Positions 7,592 to 8,860 of a DNA stretch of 8,860 nt are shown here, piece after piece (position 1 is the stretch's first letter; every line of letters starts with the position of its first letter). This DNA is from Acidobacteriaceae bacterium. GTDB taxonomy: Bacteria; Acidobacteriota; Terriglobia; Terriglobales; Acidobacteriaceae. The notes under the pieces are model-generated. The model had not been told where the DNA came from. It saw nothing but the letters and a program-made list of their open reading frames with translations, and did no database searches. The DNA lies in assembly GCA_030042915.1 (NCBI GenBank), contig JASHYS010000219.1, positions 1-8,860 on the forward strand, written 5' to 3'. The position numbers were made by a program, and so were the translations under genes.

Positions 7592-7751
7592 AGGTATACC
7601 TTTGACTTGGGACAACGCACTCACTCGAGCCGAACATAAACCGGTTTGCACATGCCGGCCCTACCTCCTGGACGCCAAGTCGCTCACCCAGCCTCAGTTT
7701 TGGGCCCCTTCCCTACGAATGGGTCACTTTAGTCACGTGGGAGCAATGTTG

Positions 7752-7786
7752 CTCGCGGCCCGCTTCGTTGAAAGCGCGGCAGCGAG
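7752..7786 (+). terminator. Strong imperfect hairpin, possible terminator of the regulator gene
   Basis: CTCGC pairs with GCGAG, GCC with GGC, and CGCTT with AAGCG around the 6-nt loop CGTTGA. That makes 13 base pairs with one G-A mismatch (7757/7781) and one bulged C (7777). It lies about 160 nt after the regulator stop. A pyrimidine run (CTTCTTT) follows only about 10 nt later, so it is not a textbook intrinsic terminator. It overlaps the 3' arm of the dyad at 7741-7754, so the two folds exclude each other. Other possibilities are a Rho-dependent end stabiliser or a structured leader RNA. Confidence 0.4.
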
Positions 7787-7835
7787 AGGACTAAGCTTCT
7801 TTAAAGCACTTGTTCTCATTGGGATTTGACTTGGC

Positions 7836-7869
7836 GAACCCGCGCTTCTAGAGAGCACCTCGCGGGTTC
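7836..7869. repeat. Perfect 9-bp inverted repeat (hairpin)
   Basis: GAACCCGCG (7836-7844) and CGCGGGTTC (7861-7869) are perfect inverted arms separated by 16 nt. The following TGTATTTCC is only mildly T-rich. It could end transcription from the left or shape the leader of the lipoprotein gene. If the weak promoter at 7826-7854 is real, the element would act as DNA because transcription would start inside it. Confidence 0.5.
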
Positions 7870-7945
7870 CTGTATTTCCTGACACAAGGTGAGCCAATCA
7901 CCGATTCTTCCCGGATCTAGCGTTGTCTTACGTCGATTCGTCACG

Positions 7946-7950
7946 AGGAG
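7946..7950 (+). promoter_or_regulatory. Ribosome binding site fixing ATG 7956
   Basis: AGGAG stands 5 nt before ATG 7956. A closer ATG at 7952, in another frame, has only one spacer base and leads into an unlikely frame, so 7956 is the start. It also places the signal peptide correctly. Confidence 0.75.
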
Positions 7951-7955
7951 AATGC

Positions 7956-8860
7956 ATGAATTGGCTCAAGGTGACGGGGCGCCGCGGCGCGCTTGTGCTT
8001 TCCTGTTCAGTTTTGACGCTTGCGGCCGGATGTACCGGTTCGATCGGCGGCAACCAATCCGGCCAGAGCGGCGGCGCTATCGCCCAGACCATCAGCTTTG
8101 CGGCGGTTGGCGCCCAGACCGTCGGCGCTGCAGTGACGCTTTCGGCGACGGCTAGCTCCGGTCTGGCGGTCTCGTTTGAGTCCAATACACCTTTAATCTG
8201 CGCTGTAAGCGGGAGCACGGCCACCATGATCGCTTCAGGCACATGCACGCTCGAAGCCGCGCAGGCCGGCAACAGCCAATATCAGCAAGCGGATGCAGTC
8301 CAGGATGTCGTGGTCAACGGAAAATCGCAAACCATCACATTCACCAATCCCGGCACACAGACCGTCGGCGCGCCGCTGACGCTGGTCGCGACGGCAAGTT
8401 CCGGGCTGACGGTGACGTTTGCCTCGCAGACCACAATCGGCTGCACGGTCACTGGGACCACGGCGACCTTCGCAACGTCAGGCACCTGCACGATTCAGGC
8501 GACGCAAGGGGGCGATGCCACATACGCATCGGCCACGCCGGTGACGCAGAGCTTCACGGTCGATGCATCGAGCGGCGGCGACCCAACCAGTGGAGTGCTG
8601 CCGTCCTACAACGACACGTATGCGAACTGGAAGAACGCAGGCCTGGCTTTGGTTGGCGGCATTCCAGACCGCACAACGATTTGCGCCACGGTCAATCCGC
8701 TCGGCGGAGGTCAGGACGACTTCAACAACATCCAGAACGCGATCAACAATTGTCCTGCAGGCGACGTGGTTCAGCTCGCGGCGGGCGCATTTTCCATAAA
8801 GCTCGCCGATATGCCCATCAATATTTCTACGGGGATTACGTTGCGTGGCACTGGCGCCTG
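7956..8860 (+). CDS. Lipoprotein with two Ig-like repeats and a pectate-lyase-like beta-helix start (3' end outside window)
   Basis: 301 residues are visible and the frame is open at the right edge. Residues 1-25 are a lipoprotein signal peptide (basic RR, hydrophobic core, lipobox LAAGC with Cys26), so the mature protein is probably lipid-anchored. A Gly/Ser/Gln linker follows, then two Ig-like repeats of 81-residue period (about 44-121 and 125-202), each with QTI(S/T)F, QTVGA..TL.ATASSGL and a Cys pair 15 residues apart (82/97 and 163/178). After a linker with YNDTYANWKNAGL, residues about 250-301 read GGGQDDFNNIQNAINNCPAG, then VVQLAAGAF and ITLRGTGA. This is the characteristic opening of right-handed parallel beta-helix proteins of the pectate-lyase superfamily. 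Catalytic residues would lie outside the window, so enzyme activity cannot be judged. The gene follows the regulator in the same direction but after 364 nt with hairpins, so it is probably transcribed separately. Confidence 0.88.
   Translation, partial: MNWLKVTGRRGALVLSCSVLTLAAGCTGSIGGNQSGQSGGAIAQTISFAAVGAQTVGAAVTLSATASSGLAVSFESNTPLICAVSGSTATMIASGTCTLEAAQAGNSQYQQADAVQDVVVNGKSQTITFTNPGTQTVGAPLTLVATASSGLTVTFASQTTIGCTVTGTTATFATSGTCTIQATQGGDATYASATPVTQSFTVDASSGGDPTSGVLPSYNDTYANWKNAGLALVGGIPDRTTICATVNPLGGGQDDFNNIQNAINNCPAGDVVQLAAGAFSIKLADMPINISTGITLRGTGA
8085..8561 (+). repeat. Tandem 243-nt coding repeat (two copies)
   Basis: Two in-frame copies start at 8085 and 8328 and encode the Ig-like units of the lipoprotein. 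CAGACCGTCGGCG recurs exactly 243 nt apart (8115 and 8358). By hand count 52 of 69 aligned bases from those points agree, and differences are spread over all codon positions. The duplication is therefore not very recent. Confidence 0.8.

Larger units (their letters stand above)
7592..7955. other. Intergenic region with hairpins, no gene recognised
   Basis: There are 364 nt between the regulator stop and the lipoprotein start. Open frames here are short or run out of the neighbouring genes in the wrong frame, and no tRNA-like fold was recognised. The stretch contains a perfect 10-bp palindrome AAACCGGTTT (7638-7647), the dyad GAGCAA-tg-TTGCTC (7741-7754), two longer hairpins listed separately, and TTTGACTTGG twice (7601-7610 and 7825-7834). 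A weak promoter candidate for the downstream gene is TTGACT at 7826-7831 with TAGAGA at 7849-7854, spacer 17 nt; the -10 is poor. Confidence 0.6.

Noticed and set aside
6960..7829. 289-residue plus-strand frame overlapping the regulator and running into the intergenic region
   Set aside because: It is dominated by Ser, Pro, Arg and Ala, as expected of an off-frame reading. The regulator frame over the same DNA has clear domain structure, and the frame's extension past 7591 has no independent support.
7601..7834. Insertion-sequence remnant flanked by target duplications
   Set aside because: The 10-bp direct repeats are not accompanied by terminal inverted repeats or any transposase-like frame inside the segment, so an insertion element is not supported.
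7889..8155. 88-residue frame starting before the lipoprotein gene
   Set aside because: It is out of frame with the lipoprotein start at 7956, which has a good ribosome binding site, signal peptide and lipobox. The 88-residue product is Arg-rich and featureless.

Overview
The window looks like part of an Acidobacteriota (Terriglobia-type) chromosome. The basis is a moderately GC-rich sequence, a very large Oar-like TonB-dependent receptor with an N-terminal carboxypeptidase-regulatory-like domain, and a membrane-anchored winged-helix-like regulator of a type I associate with that phylum. A lipoprotein with Ig-like repeats and a beta-helix domain points the same way. This assignment is recognition from memory, not a database result.

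Layout: positions 1-6045 carry a minus-strand gene series that reads right to left. It runs from the Oar-like outer-membrane receptor (6045-2332), through a secreted TPR protein (2324-363, only 7 nt after the receptor stop), to the 5' end of a third gene (293 to beyond position 1). That third gene has a strong ribosome binding site, a hydrophobic export segment and a short stretch resembling the N-terminus of family-31 glycoside hydrolases. Positions 6046-6349 are a divergent control region. It has a -10 candidate on each strand and a cluster of TAAGG/CCTTA dyads, one of which abuts and overlaps the candidate -35 of the receptor promoter. On the plus strand follow a 413-residue regulator with an N-terminal DNA-binding-like domain, one membrane helix and a C-terminal extracytoplasmic domain (6350-7591), then a 364-nt intergenic stretch with two strong hairpins, and then the start of a lipoprotein gene (7956 to beyond 8860).

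Working model (inference): the receptor imports or binds a large substrate. The TPR protein and the possible glycosidase assist in the periplasm, and the divergently encoded membrane-bound regulator controls the receptor operon and itself through the dyad cluster. This would be an acidobacterial counterpart of a polysaccharide-utilisation locus, but with a ToxR/CadC-like one-component regulator. The lipoprotein at the right edge may be a further carbohydrate-active surface protein, or an unrelated neighbour.

No tRNA, rRNA, CRISPR array, insertion sequence or clear pseudogene was seen. Two gene starts differ from the longest-ORF choice (receptor TTG 6045, regulator ATG 6350), and two real genes run off the window edges.
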